A DNA stretch of 64,000 nucleotides, taken from contig CAVUYP010000001.1 in assembly GCA_963745755.1 (NCBI GenBank), forward strand, positions 2,418,001 to 2,482,000. Direction: 5' to 3'. This DNA is from RHKX01 sp963745755. Its GTDB lineage: Bacteria; Actinomycetota; Thermoleophilia; Solirubrobacterales; 70-9. A program made the position numbers and the translations under genes. Positions 1 through 8,625 of this stretch are shown here, in pieces. A model generated the notes under the pieces. It made no database searches. It saw nothing but the letters and a program-made list of their open reading frames with translations, and was not told the origin of the DNA. The first letter of the stretch is position 1, and the number at the start of each line of letters is the position of its first letter.

Positions 1-2
1 TC

Positions 3-344
3 CGCCAGGTACTGATCGGACTGCTGACGAACGCCTTCAAGCACACACCCGCCCCGGGCGTCGTTAGGCTTCGCGCCCGCTTGGAGAACGAGGACAGAGT
101 CGTCATCGAGGTCGAGGACACCGGCACCGGGATCCGTGCCGACGAGAAAGACCGCGTCTTCGATCGCTTCTACCGGGGCAGCGGCTCGCTGGAGCGGGAG
201 GGGTTCGGCCTCGGCCTCGCGATCGCCAAGCGGATGGTCGACGTGATGGGCGGCGAGATCAGCGTCGACTCCGAGGAGGGCCGGGGCAGTACCTTCACGG
301 TCGCGCTCCGCGCCGCTGAGCCGACCTCGACGCCGGTAGCGTGA
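3..344 (+). CDS. sensor histidine kinase, C-terminal fragment
   Basis: Only the last 113 residues are in the window; the frame is open from base 3 and runs off the left edge, so sensor, membrane and dimerisation parts are unseen. What is visible is the ATP-binding (HATPase_c) domain: an N box around LLTNAFKHTP, a G1 box DTGTGI, an F box VFDRFYRG and a G2 box GFGLGLAIAKR, then GGEISVDSEEGRGSTF. It would autophosphorylate on an upstream His and pass phosphate to a partner. The response regulator 57 bases downstream on the same strand is the obvious partner. Kinase-before-regulator is the less common order for OmpR-type pairs. The sensed signal cannot be inferred. Confidence 0.9.
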   Translation, partial: RQVLIGLLTNAFKHTPAPGVVRLRARLENEDRVVIEVEDTGTGIRADEKDRVFDRFYRGSGSLEREGFGLGLAIAKRMVDVMGGEISVDSEEGRGSTFTVALRAAEPTSTPVA

Positions 345-401
345 CCGGCATGACCGCAATCCGACGAACCGTCAATGGAGTGAATCAATGAAGAGGTCGA
401 T

Positions 402-1112
402 GTGAGCAGTGGACGGATCCTCGTAGCCGACGACGAGCCCTCGGTCCGCGAGTCGGTGGGCTACGCGCTCGAGCAGGAGGGCTTCGCGGTGACGATCGCC
501 AGCGACGGCGACGACGCCGACGAGAAGCTCGGCAGCGGCGAGGTCCCCTTCGACCTGCTCGTCCTCGACATCATGATGCCCGGCCGCAGCGGCCTCGACC
601 TCTGCCGCGACGTTCGCAACCGCAGCGCCGTGCCGATCATCCTCCTCACCGCCAAGGACGCCGAGGTCGACAAGGTGGTCGGTCTCGAGGTCGGCGCAGA
701 CGACTACGTCACGAAGCCGTTCAGCGTCCGCGAGCTGCTCGGGCGCGTTCGCGCCCAGCTGCGCCGCCGCGAGCTCGACCGCGCCTCGACCATCGAGGGC
801 GGCGCGAACTCGATCGACGCCGGCGACGTCTCAATCGACCTCGCCCGGCACCTGGTCACCGTGCGCGGCGAGCCGGTCAACCTGACCCGCTCCGAGTTCC
901 AGGTCCTGCGCCTGCTCGCCGATCGCCCCGGTCAGGTCTTCAGCCGGCTCGAGATCATGGAGGAGCTCTGGCAGTCGGAGTTCTCGGGAGACGTGCGCGC
1001 CTGCGACGTCCACATCTCGAACCTGCGCCAGAAGATCGAGCGCGACCCCCAGGATCCCGAGCTGGTCGTCACCGTGCGCGGGATCGGCTACAAGCTCGTC
1101 GAGCCCGAGTAG
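402..1112 (+). CDS. OmpR/PhoB-family DNA-binding response regulator
   Basis: A 236-residue regulator starting at GTG 402. The receiver domain (about residues 4-120) has the acidic pocket D10-D11, phospho-acceptor D56 in VLDIMMPG, T83 and K105 in YVTKPF, so it should be phosphorylatable. The C-terminal winged helix (about 138-234) has the OmpR-type LTRSEFQVLRLLADRPGQVFSR and VRGIGYKL motifs. It is an inferred transcription factor controlled by the kinase fragment just upstream. The stop lies 3 bases before the gluQRS start, so the three genes may be co-transcribed. Subfamily (for example MprA-like) and targets cannot be fixed from sequence alone. Confidence 0.93.
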   Translation: MSSGRILVADDEPSVRESVGYALEQEGFAVTIASDGDDADEKLGSGEVPFDLLVLDIMMPGRSGLDLCRDVRNRSAVPIILLTAKDAEVDKVVGLEVGADDYVTKPFSVRELLGRVRAQLRRRELDRASTIEGGANSIDAGDVSIDLARHLVTVRGEPVNLTRSEFQVLRLLADRPGQVFSRLEIMEELWQSEFSGDVRACDVHISNLRQKIERDPQDPELVVTVRGIGYKLVEPE

Positions 1113-1115
1113 ACG

Positions 1116-2024
1116 TTGGTCGGGCGGTTCGCGCCCTCTCCGACCGGCGAGCTCCATCTCGGCAACCTGCGCACCGCTCTGCTCGCCTGGCTGTTCGCCC
1201 GCTCGGCCGGGTCGCCGTTTCTGCTCCGGATCGAGGATCTCGACCGCGAGCGGGTCCGGTCCGAGTACGTCGACTCCCAGCTCGCCGACCTGCTGGCGCT
1301 CGGAATCGGCTGGGACGCTGATCCGGTCCGGCAGTCGCAGCGCGCCCGGCCGCACGCGCAGGCGCTCGAGCGGCTCCGCGCCGCCGGCCTCGTCTACCGC
1401 TGCTTCTGCTCGCGCCGCGAGGTCCGCGAGGCGGCCTCGGCCCAGCACGGCGACGCCCCCGAGGGCGTCTACCCCGGAACCTGCCGGGAGCTGACCGTCG
1501 CCGAATCGGATCGGCGAGCGGCCGCCGGCGAGGAGTTCGCGCTGCGGCTGCGGGCCGAGCTTGCCGAGGTCCGCTTCGAGGACCGCATCCACGGCCCGTG
1601 CAGTGGCGTCGCCGACGACATCGTCCTGCGCCGTCGCGACGGCGTCGTCGCCTACAACCTCGCCGTCGTCGTCGACGACGGCGAGCAGGAGATCGAGGAG
1701 GTCGTCCGCGGCGACGACCTGCTTCCCGCCACCGCCGCGCAGGCGCTGCTCTGCGACCTGCTCGGCATCCGCCGGCCGGTCTGGTCGCACGTGCCGCTCG
1801 TCCTCGGCCCCGACGGGGAGCGCCTCGCCAAGCGCCACGGCGCCGTCACCCTCGCCGCACTCGCCGAGCAGGGCCACAGTCCCGCCGTGGCGCTGGTCTG
1901 GATGGCGCAAACGCTGGAGCTGACCGCGCCGGGCGAGCAGGTCACCGTGTCCGACCTCGTCGATCGCTTCGACCCCGGCCGGATCCCCGCCGAGCCGACC
2001 ACCTTCACCGGCATCCGCCCCTAA
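1116..2024 (+). CDS. gluQRS: glutamyl-Q tRNA(Asp) synthetase
   Basis: A 302-residue truncated relative of glutamyl-tRNA synthetase. It keeps the class I catalytic core, with RFAPSPTGELHLGNLRTAL carrying the HIGH-like HLGN and ERLAKRHG in place of KMSKS, but lacks the C-terminal anticodon-binding domain of GltX. The zinc site C96-x-C98-x20-Y119-x3-C123 is the GluQRS signature. The family activates glutamate and attaches it to queuosine at the wobble position of tRNA(Asp). The start is TTG 1116, three bases after the response-regulator stop; no ATG or GTG fits better before the conserved N-terminus. A tRNA-Thr gene follows 13 bases downstream. Confusion with full-length gltX is excluded by length and by the zinc motif. 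Confidence 0.9.
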   Translation: MVGRFAPSPTGELHLGNLRTALLAWLFARSAGSPFLLRIEDLDRERVRSEYVDSQLADLLALGIGWDADPVRQSQRARPHAQALERLRAAGLVYRCFCSRREVREAASAQHGDAPEGVYPGTCRELTVAESDRRAAAGEEFALRLRAELAEVRFEDRIHGPCSGVADDIVLRRRDGVVAYNLAVVVDDGEQEIEEVVRGDDLLPATAAQALLCDLLGIRRPVWSHVPLVLGPDGERLAKRHGAVTLAALAEQGHSPAVALVWMAQTLELTAPGEQVTVSDLVDRFDPGRIPAEPTTFTGIRP

Positions 2025-2037
2025 ACTCCGCCCCCGC

Positions 2038-2110
2038 GCCGACGTAGCTCAGTTGGTAGAGCACTTCACTCGTAATGAAGGGGTCAGCGGTTCGAATCCG
2101 CTCGTCGGCT
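2038..2110 (+). tRNA. tRNA-Thr (anticodon CGT)
   Basis: A 73-base cloverleaf. Acceptor strand GCCGACG pairs with CGTCGGC at 2103-2109, with T2110 as discriminator. The D arm contains AGCTCAGTTGGTAGAGC, the anticodon stem CTTCA/TGAAG encloses loop CTCGTAA with anticodon CGT, and the T arm carries GGTTCGAATCC. CCA is not encoded (CTT follows). Confidence 0.95.
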
Positions 2111-2128
2111 CTTCCTGGAATCTGCGCC

Positions 2129-2783
2129 ATGGGCAAATCGTCAGGGGCAACCACCATCACCATTGAGCACCCGGACGGCACGGTGGAAGACGATCTCGTC
2201 GAGCGCATCGTCGACCTGCCCGGTGGCGCGCTGCGACTCCTGCAGCCCCGCGAGTCGGCCGAGTTGCCCGACGACGGCGGCGTCGAGTGGGCGCCGATCG
2301 CCGCCGTACTGGTCGGTGCTGTGGCGGAGCGGCGTGGCGCTGGCCGCCGAGCTCGGCGGCGAGCCCATCGCCGGCGTCCGCGTCGTCGAGCTCGGCTGCG
2401 GGCTCGGTCTGCCGAGCCTCGTCGCGGCCCGGGCGGGCGCGCGGGTGCTCGCAACCGACCGCGATCCGGAGGCGCTCGCGCTGCTCTGCCGCAACGCCGA
2501 GCTGAACGGCGTCCGGGTCGAGACCACCGTCGCCGATTGGGCCGATCCCGGAGACCTGATCGCGACCGGCCCGTTCGACCTGACGCTCGCCGCCGACGTC
2601 CTCTACGAGCTGCGCTCGGTCGAACAGCTCGCGGCGCTGCTACCGCGGCTCGCCCCGGAGGCGCTGCTCGCCGACCCCGGACGCCGGGCGCTGGCGTCGT
2701 TCATCGGGCGGCTCGGCCTCGCCGGCCCACCGACGGCGACCGGCAGCGGCGTCGTCGCGATCAACCGGCTGCGGCTCGCCTGA
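2129..2783 (+). CDS. class I SAM-dependent methyltransferase, frameshifted as read
   Basis: The reading frame from ATG 2129 encodes an N-terminus ending in VEWAPI; the rest, PPYWSVLWRSGVALA and the SAM-binding motif VVELGCGLGLPSL, lies in another frame and runs to the stop at 2781-2783. Joining them near 2296-2304 gives one protein of about 217 residues resembling the nicotinamide/lysine N-methyltransferase-like fold, which normally has a PYW..LW motif before motif I. Later motifs include a DRDPEALALL acidic loop and FDLTLAADVLYE. One extra base, or two missing, in the GCCGCCG run would explain the break; a real pseudogene is the alternative. Substrate unknown. It lies 18 bases after the tRNA. 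Confidence 0.75.
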
Positions 2784-2797
2784 GCGCCGAGGTCGCG

Positions 2798-3817
2798 TCA
2801 ACCCTTCCGCTCGGCGGTCCGCGCGGCGCGGTGACCGGGCGGCGGCGGATGCCCGTGCTTGCGTTCGAACATCTCCGTGTTGGCCAGCGACACGAGGGCG
2901 TCGATGTCCGCTTCCTCGCCGGCCCGGGCGATCGCAATCCCCGCCGTCATCTCGACCGGCCATCCCGACGCCGCCGTCGCCTCGCCCAGACCCCGTTCGA
3001 GCTCGGTTGGATCGTGCAGGGGAAGCTCCGCCGCCGAGCAGCAGGCCGCGAATTGGTCCTCGCCGAGTCTGCCGATCACCGCATCGGTCCCGCAGACCGA
3101 GCGCAGCGCCGCGCTGACGCGGCGGATCGCCTCCTCGACGGCGTCGCCGCCGTACTGCTCGCCGATCTGATCGAGGGCGTTGAGCTCGACGTAGGCGACC
3201 GTCACTCCGGCGCCGGCGGCGACGTGAGCGGCGATCCGCTCGGTGCCGCGGGTGAAGAACCCGAGGCGGTTGTAGAGGCCGCTCAGCGGGTCGTTGAACG
3301 CGAATGCGTTGAGCGAGGGGTCGTCGAGGGCGAGGGCAGTCGCGTCGGCGAGCGACTGCAGCGCCGAGATCTCGAGGTCGCTCGGCGTGTGCACCTCCGA
3401 CCGGTAACACGCCAGGGCCCCGATCGGTGAGCTGGAGCGGATCGGCGCCATCGCGAGGCTGCGCACGAACGTGTCGCGGTAGCCGTCGCGGGGGACCCGC
3501 TCGTCGCTGTCGACGTCGGGGATCGCCAGGGCCTGCCGGTAGACCATCGCCCAGCCGCTGACGCAGCGGTCGATCGGAAAGCGCTGTCCCGTCCAGAGCG
3601 GCCCGATCGCGTCCTCGGCCATGTATACGCACTCCTTACCGTCGCGGAGCACCAGCGCCGCCCCGTCGGCGCCGGTCACCGCCCGCGCCGCCTCGACCGC
3701 GACCTCGTAGAGGTCGGCGAGCTCGTCGGCGCCGGCGATGCGATCGATTCCCCGTGCGAGCAGGGCGATCGGCGTCGAGCCCGCAGCCTGCACCGGCAGA
3801 TTCAGATTCGCTTCCAT
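2798..3817 (-). CDS. GAF domain protein with degenerate GGDEF domain
   Basis: A 339-residue cytoplasmic protein without a membrane segment. A GAF-like sensor region (about 27-165) is followed by a GGDEF-type fold (about 173-315) opening with NDPLSGLYNRLGFF. The active-site loop expected as R-x-G-G-D-E-F reads R250-L-G-E-D-Q-F256, and the usual metal/substrate Asp-Phe-Lys and Asn-Asp positions read ELNALDQIGEQYGG. With the second Gly and the Glu replaced, cyclic-di-GMP synthesis is unlikely. It may act as a GTP- or ligand-binding sensor. It is convergent with the methyltransferase and stands alone. The 240 bases upstream hold no other gene and presumably its promoter. Confidence 0.85.
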   Translation of the reverse strand: MEANLNLPVQAAGSTPIALLARGIDRIAGADELADLYEVAVEAARAVTGADGAALVLRDGKECVYMAEDAIGPLWTGQRFPIDRCVSGWAMVYRQALAIPDVDSDERVPRDGYRDTFVRSLAMAPIRSSSPIGALACYRSEVHTPSDLEISALQSLADATALALDDPSLNAFAFNDPLSGLYNRLGFFTRGTERIAAHVAAGAGVTVAYVELNALDQIGEQYGGDAVEEAIRRVSAALRSVCGTDAVIGRLGEDQFAACCSAAELPLHDPTELERGLGEATAASGWPVEMTAGIAIARAGEEADIDALVSLANTEMFERKHGHPPPPGHRAARTAERKG

Positions 3818-4059
3818 GCTGACCCCCCAATTGGTCCAGCGTTGTTCCGCTCAGATGGTCGGCTCCGGGGGCGCCGCGGTGTAGGAATCGGGCCGACTCT
3901 GGACGAACGGAATCGAACCGGGCGCCGGCCGGTTGCCCGCTCGGCCCGCTCGGGCGCGGGTGACGGACGGCGCGACCGGATCCTTGCTCGGCGGGCTCGC
4001 GGCTGTGCCGATGCCCGCCGGGCGCGGTGCCGCCGGTGCGCCCTGCCGGCAGCGTCCGG

Positions 4060-4992
4060 CTACCGCACCGGCGAGGGCATCGGCTCGCCCGCGAGCCCGG
4101 CGAGCAGGTTGTCGACCGCCATCGCCGCCATCCGGCCGCGGGTCGCGTGTGAGGCGGAGCCGATGTGGGGGACGACGGTCAGGTTCGGAGCGCCGAGCAG
4201 CGGGTGGTAGCCGGGCAGCGGCTCCGGGTCGGTCACATCGAGGCCCGCACCGGCGATCCAGCCCGACTCGAGCGCCCGCCGCAGGGCCTCGGAGTCGACG
4301 ACCTCGCCGCGGGCGGTGTTGATCAGGATCGCACTCTGTTTCATCGCCATCAGGGCCTGCTCGCCGATCAGCCCGCGAGTCTCGGCGTCGAGCGGGCAGT
4401 GGAGGCTGACGACGTCGGATTCGGCGAGCACCTCGTCGAGCTCGACCCGGCCGGGTCCGGGCTCCCGTCCGTGGCGGAGGATCCTCATGCCGAAGCCCTC
4501 GCCGCGGCGGGCGACCGCCTCGCCGATCAGCCCCGGGCCGACGATCCCGAGGGTGGCGCCGTGGACGTCGTGGCCGAGCCAGCCGGCCGGCTCCCAGGTC
4601 CACCAGTCGCCCTTGCGAACAGACTGCGCCGACTCGACGATCCGCCGCGAGACGGCAAGGATCAGCGCGAACGCCAGGTCGGCCGTCGTCTCGGTGAGCA
4701 CGCCGGGGGTATTGCCGACCGCGATTCCGCGCCCGGTCGCGTAGGCGACGTCGATGTTGTCGGTGCCGACGGCGAAGTTGGCGACGGCGCGCAGCGCCGG
4801 GCAGGCGTCGATCAGCTCACGGTCGATCGCGTCGGTGAGCATCGCGAGGATTCCCTCGGCGCCGCCGGCGAGCTCGCGCAGCTCCGCCGGCGACGGCGGC
4901 AGGGCACCGCGCCAGACATCGACGTCATGCTCGGCGCGGAGCCGCTCGAGCGCGTCGAACGGCAGCTTGCGGGTGACGATGCAGCGAGCCAT
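4060..4992 (-). CDS. D-isomer-specific 2-hydroxyacid dehydrogenase (glyoxylate/hydroxypyruvate reductase-like)
   Basis: A 310-residue NAD(P)H-dependent oxidoreductase of the D-2-hydroxyacid dehydrogenase family, which interconverts 2-oxoacids and D-2-hydroxyacids. The N-terminal substrate domain contains ANFAVGTDNIDV, followed by the Rossmann motif GIVGPGLIGEAVARR. Catalytic triad candidates are the Arg in INTARGEVVD, the Glu in DVTDPEPLP and the His in VVPHIGSAS. ATG 4992 is chosen because the conserved MARCIVTRKLP begins there; a TTG at 5001 would add three residues. The closest match by motif is the glycerate/glyoxylate reductase subgroup, but a formate- or phosphoglycerate-type role cannot be excluded. 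It is divergent from the glycosyltransferase that starts at 5055. Confidence 0.88.
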   Translation of the reverse strand: MARCIVTRKLPFDALERLRAEHDVDVWRGALPPSPAELRELAGGAEGILAMLTDAIDRELIDACPALRAVANFAVGTDNIDVAYATGRGIAVGNTPGVLTETTADLAFALILAVSRRIVESAQSVRKGDWWTWEPAGWLGHDVHGATLGIVGPGLIGEAVARRGEGFGMRILRHGREPGPGRVELDEVLAESDVVSLHCPLDAETRGLIGEQALMAMKQSAILINTARGEVVDSEALRRALESGWIAGAGLDVTDPEPLPGYHPLLGAPNLTVVPHIGSASHATRGRMAAMAVDNLLAGLAGEPMPSPVR

Positions 4993-5054
4993 CGCGCCCA
5001 ATCATGCCGCCAATCGGCCGTCGGGGCAGCGGCCGCGGCTAGCATCGCCGCAGC

Positions 5055-6128
5055 TTGCCAGGCAGCGAACACAGCTCCGAGCCGGCGGCCGCCCAGGGCC
5101 CCGGCAGCGGTCCGGCGCTCTCGGCCGTCATCGTCACCCACGACTCTGCGGAGGCGCTGCGGCGGACGCTGCCGGCCGTCGTCGCCGAGCTGCGGCCCGG
5201 CGACGAGCTGATCGTCGCCGACAACGCATCGGCCGACGCGACGCTCGCCGTCGTCGCCGACCTCGCCCCGGCGGCACGGGTGATCGCCGCAGGCGACAAC
5301 AGCGGCTTCGGAGCCGCCTGCAACCGCGGCGCCGCGGTTGCAGGCGGCGAGCTGCTCCTGTTCCTGAATCCCGACAACGTCGTCGCCGCCGGGTTCCGCG
5401 ACGCGATCGAGCTGCCGCTGCTCGAGGGCCGCGGCTGGGGCGCGTGGCAGGGCCTCGTCACCGCCGATGGCGGCAGCCGGATCAACAGCCTCGGCGGCGT
5501 CGTCCACTTCACCGGCATCGCCTGGGCCGGCGGCGCCGGGCGGCCGCGGTCGGAGGCTCCCGGCGAGCCCCGCGAGGTGGCCTTCCCGTCCGGCGCCTGC
5601 CTCGCGATCCCCCGCCGGCAGTGGGAGCGGGCCGGCGGCTTCAGCGAGCCCTACTTCCTCTACCACGAGGACGCCGACCTCGGTCTGCGGCTGCGGCTGC
5701 TCGGGCTGGCGATCGGGATCGAGCCGCGGGCGCTCAGCGATCACGACTACGAGTTCGACAAGGGCCCGGCCAAGTGGCGCTACCTCGAGCGCAATCGCTG
5801 GGCGACCGTGATCCGCACCTATCCTGCCCGGCTGCTGATGGCCCTGCTGCCGGCGCTGCTCGTGACCGAGCCGGCGCTGCTCGTCGTCGCCGGGCTCGGC
5901 GGCTGGCTGCCGCAGAAGCTGCGTGCGAACGGCGAGGTGCTCGCCGCCCTGCCGAGGCTGCTCCGCGAGCGCCGCGCGATCCAGGCGGGGACACGGATCG
6001 GCGCGGCCGACTTCGCCGCCTGCCTCATCGCCGACCTCGACAGCGAGTTCCTCGGCGCCGCCGGACGGTCCGCACCACTGCGCCGCCTGCTGCGCGGCTA
6101 CTGGCGGCTCGTGCTCAGGCTCCTCTAG
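5055..6128 (+). CDS. family 2 glycosyltransferase
   Basis: A 357-residue GT-A fold enzyme of the rhamnosyl/galactofuranosyl-transferase-like GT2 group. SAVIVTHDSAE begins the nucleotide-binding domain, IVADNASADAT and NSGFGAACNRGA follow, and the divalent-metal motif appears as LLFLNPDN. Later come SGACLAIPR and FLYHEDADLGLRLR, with the acidic EDADL loop typical of the acceptor site. Hydrophobic stretches around residues 258-280 (LLMALLPALLVTEPALLVV) suggest membrane association. It probably adds sugar to a cell-envelope polysaccharide; donor and acceptor are unknown. Start TTG 5055 is taken because no ATG or GTG lies before the conserved core. It is convergent with lon. Confidence 0.87.
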   Translation: MPGSEHSSEPAAAQGPGSGPALSAVIVTHDSAEALRRTLPAVVAELRPGDELIVADNASADATLAVVADLAPAARVIAAGDNSGFGAACNRGAAVAGGELLLFLNPDNVVAAGFRDAIELPLLEGRGWGAWQGLVTADGGSRINSLGGVVHFTGIAWAGGAGRPRSEAPGEPREVAFPSGACLAIPRRQWERAGGFSEPYFLYHEDADLGLRLRLLGLAIGIEPRALSDHDYEFDKGPAKWRYLERNRWATVIRTYPARLLMALLPALLVTEPALLVVAGLGGWLPQKLRANGEVLAALPRLLRERRAIQAGTRIGAADFAACLIADLDSEFLGAAGRSAPLRRLLRGYWRLVLRLL

Positions 6129-6136
6129 CCCGGGAC

Positions 6137-6188
6137 CCGCCGAAAACCCACCGCTGCACCCACCGCCGAAAACCCACCGGCGCACCCA
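6137..6188. repeat. two tandem 26-bp repeats
   Basis: Copies at 6137-6162 and 6163-6188 begin CCGCCGAAAACCCACCG and differ at one or two bases. A partial third unit, CCGCTGGACCCA, follows and leads directly into the palindromic element at 6201. The array lies between the convergent glycosyltransferase and lon genes. There are no spacers, so it is not a CRISPR array. Confidence 0.8.
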
Positions 6189-6200
6189 CCGCTGGACCCA

Positions 6201-6254
6201 CCGCCGAGGTGGAGGGAACGGGTGAGTATTGCCTGTTTCCTCGACCTCGGCAGG
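6201..6254 (+). repeat. dispersed palindromic element, copy A
   Basis: A 54-base imperfect inverted repeat: left arm CCGCCGAGGTGGAGG, right arm CCTCGACCTCGGC, enclosing an asymmetric loop with GGGTGAGTATTGCC. The reverse complement of 30931-30983 matches its first 51 bases at about 45 positions. Both copies lie between convergent gene ends, which suggests a bidirectional terminator-like or REP-like mobile repeat. No open reading frame of note lies inside it. Confidence 0.8.
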
Positions 6255-6278
6255 GGGCGGCGGGGGGCGGCGAGTGGG

Positions 6279-8582
6279 TCAGGCGACCGCCGGGACCGCC
6301 TCGGACTCGAGGGCGATCCCGAGCACCTCGTCGACCGTGAACACCGGATGGAATCGCATCTCCGCACGGACCTCCTCGGGTACGTCGTCGAGGTCGCCGC
6401 GGTTGCGCTCGGGGATGACCACGTCGGTCAATCCGGCCGCGTGGGCGGCGAGGACCTTCTGCTTGAGCCCGCCGATCGGCAGGACCCGTCCCTGCAGGGT
6501 GACCTCGCCGGTCATCCCGACCGTGTGCTTGACCGGGCGGCCGGTCAGCAGCGAGGTCAGCGCGGTGGTGATCGTGATCCCGGCGCTCGGGCCGTCCTTG
6601 GGGATCGCGCCGGCCGGCACGTGGACGTGGAACTCGCGTCCCTCGAGCGCGCCGCGGTCGATCCCGAGCGTGTCGGCGTGGCCGCGCACGTAGGAGAGGG
6701 CGATCCGCGCCGACTCCTTCATGACGTCGCCGAGCTGGCCGGTGAGGACGAAGTCGTCCTTGCCGTCCATCGAGGTCGTCTCGATGAACAGGACGTCGCC
6801 GCCGGCGCCGGTCACCGACAGGCCGGTCGCGACGCCCGGCAGGGCGGTCCGCTCGGCGGCCTCCTGGAAGTGCCGCTGGCGGCCGAGCGCCCGTCGGACC
6901 TCGTCCTCGTCGATCGTCACCGCGCCGTCGGCGGCGCCGCTGGCGATCCGGGTCGCCGTCTTGCGCAGCAGCTTGCCGAGCTCGCGCTCGAGCCCACGCA
7001 CACCGGCCTCCCGGGTGTACTCGGTGACGACCGTGCGCAGCACGTCGTCGGCGATCTCGGCCTCGCCCGGCTCGAGCCCGTTGCGCTCGAGCTGGCGCGG
7101 CCACAGGTAGCCGCGCGCGATCGCGACCTTCTCCTCGGTCGTGTAGCCGTCGAAGCCGACGACCTCCATGCGGTCGAGGAGCGGGCCGGGAATCGTCTCG
7201 GCCACGTTCGCGGTGGCGATGAACAGGACCTCGGAGAGGTCGAGCTCGACATCGAGATAGTGGTCCCGGAACGAGTGGTTCTGGGCCGGATCGAGCACCT
7301 CGAGCAGAGCCGAGCTCGGGTCGCCGCGCCAGTCGGCGCCGACCTTGTCGACCTCGTCGAGCATGATCACCGGGTTCATCGTTCCGGCGTCGCGAAGCGC
7401 CCTGACCAGGCGGCCCGGCAGGGCGCCGATGTAGGTGCGGCGGTGGCCGCGGATCTCGGCTTCGTCGCGGACGCCGCCGAGCGACATGCGGACGAACTCG
7501 CGCCCGGTCGCGCGGGCGATCGACTCGCCGATCGAGGTCTTGCCGGTGCCGGGCGGGCCGATCAGCGTCAGGATCGCTCCCGCAGCCTTGCCGTCCTCGG
7601 CGGCGCCGCGCTCGGCGCGGAGCTTGCGGACGGCGATGTATTCGGTGATCCGCTCCTTGACGTCGTCGAGGCCGGCGTGATCGGCGTCGAGGACCTCGCG
7701 AGCGTGGACCGGGTCGAGCCGCTCCTGCGAACGGTCGCCCCACGGCACCGCGACGAGCCAGTCGAGGTAGGTGCGCAGCATCGACGACTCGCCGGAGCCG
7801 TCACCCATCCGCTCGAGCCGGGAGACCTCCTTCTCGGCGTGCTCGCGGACGTCGTCGGGCATCCCCGAGTCCTCGATCTTGGCGCGGTACTCGTCGGCCA
7901 CCGAGGCGTCGTCCTCGCCGAGCTCCTTCTGGATCGATTCGAGCTGCTTGCGCAGGAAGTACTCGCGCTGCTGCTTCTCGGCGCCGCTCTGAACGTCGTC
8001 GCGGATCCGGCTGCGGACCTGCAGCTCGGCGAGCCGCTCACGCTGGAACGCCACCGACTTGCGCAGCCGCTCGCCCACGTCGAGCGTCTCCAGCAGCTCG
8101 ACCTTCTGCTCGTAGCCGAGGTCGGGCGAGTAGCCGGCGGTGTCGGCGAGGGCGCCCGGCTCCGAGATCGAGCGCAGGAAGGCGCGGATCCCGTCGCCGG
8201 CCTGGCGCAGCTCGAGGATCTCCTCGACGACGGCTCGGTACTCGCGCTCGAGCGTGCGGATCTCGTCGTTGCGGTCGTCATGATCGTCATGGGGGGTGAC
8301 CTCGATCCGCAGGGTCCCGTTCAGATCCGTGCGGGCGGCGCCGGCGATGCCACGGCGGAGACCCTCGAAGCTCGTCGCCAGGGCGCCGCCGGGCAGGCGC
8401 ACCTGCTCGTCGACACGGGCGACCGTCCCGACCGCGGCGAACTCGTCGCCGGAGCGGGGGACGAGCAGCACCTCCTCCTCGTCACCGGGATCGATGCCGA
8501 GGGTGAGGTTCATGCCCGGGAAGACGACGACGTCGTCGAGCGGGATCAGGGGCAGGGTCTTTCTGGGGCTGTTCGGTTCCAT
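6279..8582 (-). CDS. lon: ATP-dependent Lon protease
   Basis: A 767-residue LonA-type AAA+ serine protease that degrades misfolded and regulatory proteins in the cytoplasm. The N-terminal substrate domain starts with LPLIPLDDVVVFPGM. The ATPase has Walker A GPPGTGKTS, Walker B VIMLDEVDK and a sensor FIATAN. The protease domain has the catalytic Ser in PKDGPSAG and the Lys in GGLKQKVLAA. ATG 8582 (MEPNSPRKTLPL) is chosen because family homology begins right after it; an upstream start at 8636 would place 18 unconserved residues inside the promoter/operator. It is divergent from the MarR gene across 112 bases with operator-like repeats. Confidence 0.95.
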   Translation of the reverse strand: MEPNSPRKTLPLIPLDDVVVFPGMNLTLGIDPGDEEEVLLVPRSGDEFAAVGTVARVDEQVRLPGGALATSFEGLRRGIAGAARTDLNGTLRIEVTPHDDHDDRNDEIRTLEREYRAVVEEILELRQAGDGIRAFLRSISEPGALADTAGYSPDLGYEQKVELLETLDVGERLRKSVAFQRERLAELQVRSRIRDDVQSGAEKQQREYFLRKQLESIQKELGEDDASVADEYRAKIEDSGMPDDVREHAEKEVSRLERMGDGSGESSMLRTYLDWLVAVPWGDRSQERLDPVHAREVLDADHAGLDDVKERITEYIAVRKLRAERGAAEDGKAAGAILTLIGPPGTGKTSIGESIARATGREFVRMSLGGVRDEAEIRGHRRTYIGALPGRLVRALRDAGTMNPVIMLDEVDKVGADWRGDPSSALLEVLDPAQNHSFRDHYLDVELDLSEVLFIATANVAETIPGPLLDRMEVVGFDGYTTEEKVAIARGYLWPRQLERNGLEPGEAEIADDVLRTVVTEYTREAGVRGLERELGKLLRKTATRIASGAADGAVTIDEDEVRRALGRQRHFQEAAERTALPGVATGLSVTGAGGDVLFIETTSMDGKDDFVLTGQLGDVMKESARIALSYVRGHADTLGIDRGALEGREFHVHVPAGAIPKDGPSAGITITTALTSLLTGRPVKHTVGMTGEVTLQGRVLPIGGLKQKVLAAHAAGLTDVVIPERNRGDLDDVPEEVRAEMRFHPVFTVDEVLGIALESEAVPAVA

Positions 8583-8625
8583 CTGGCGGAGGTCCTCTCC
8601 CGGTCGAAGTGGTTGCGTGAACAAG

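Noticed and set aside
1116..2024. Full glutamyl-tRNA synthetase gltX
   Set aside because: It ends after the catalytic core and has the GluQRS zinc signature; the anticodon-binding domain is absent.
6137..6200. CRISPR-like repeat array
   Set aside because: Units are directly adjacent with no spacers and no cas genes are in the window.
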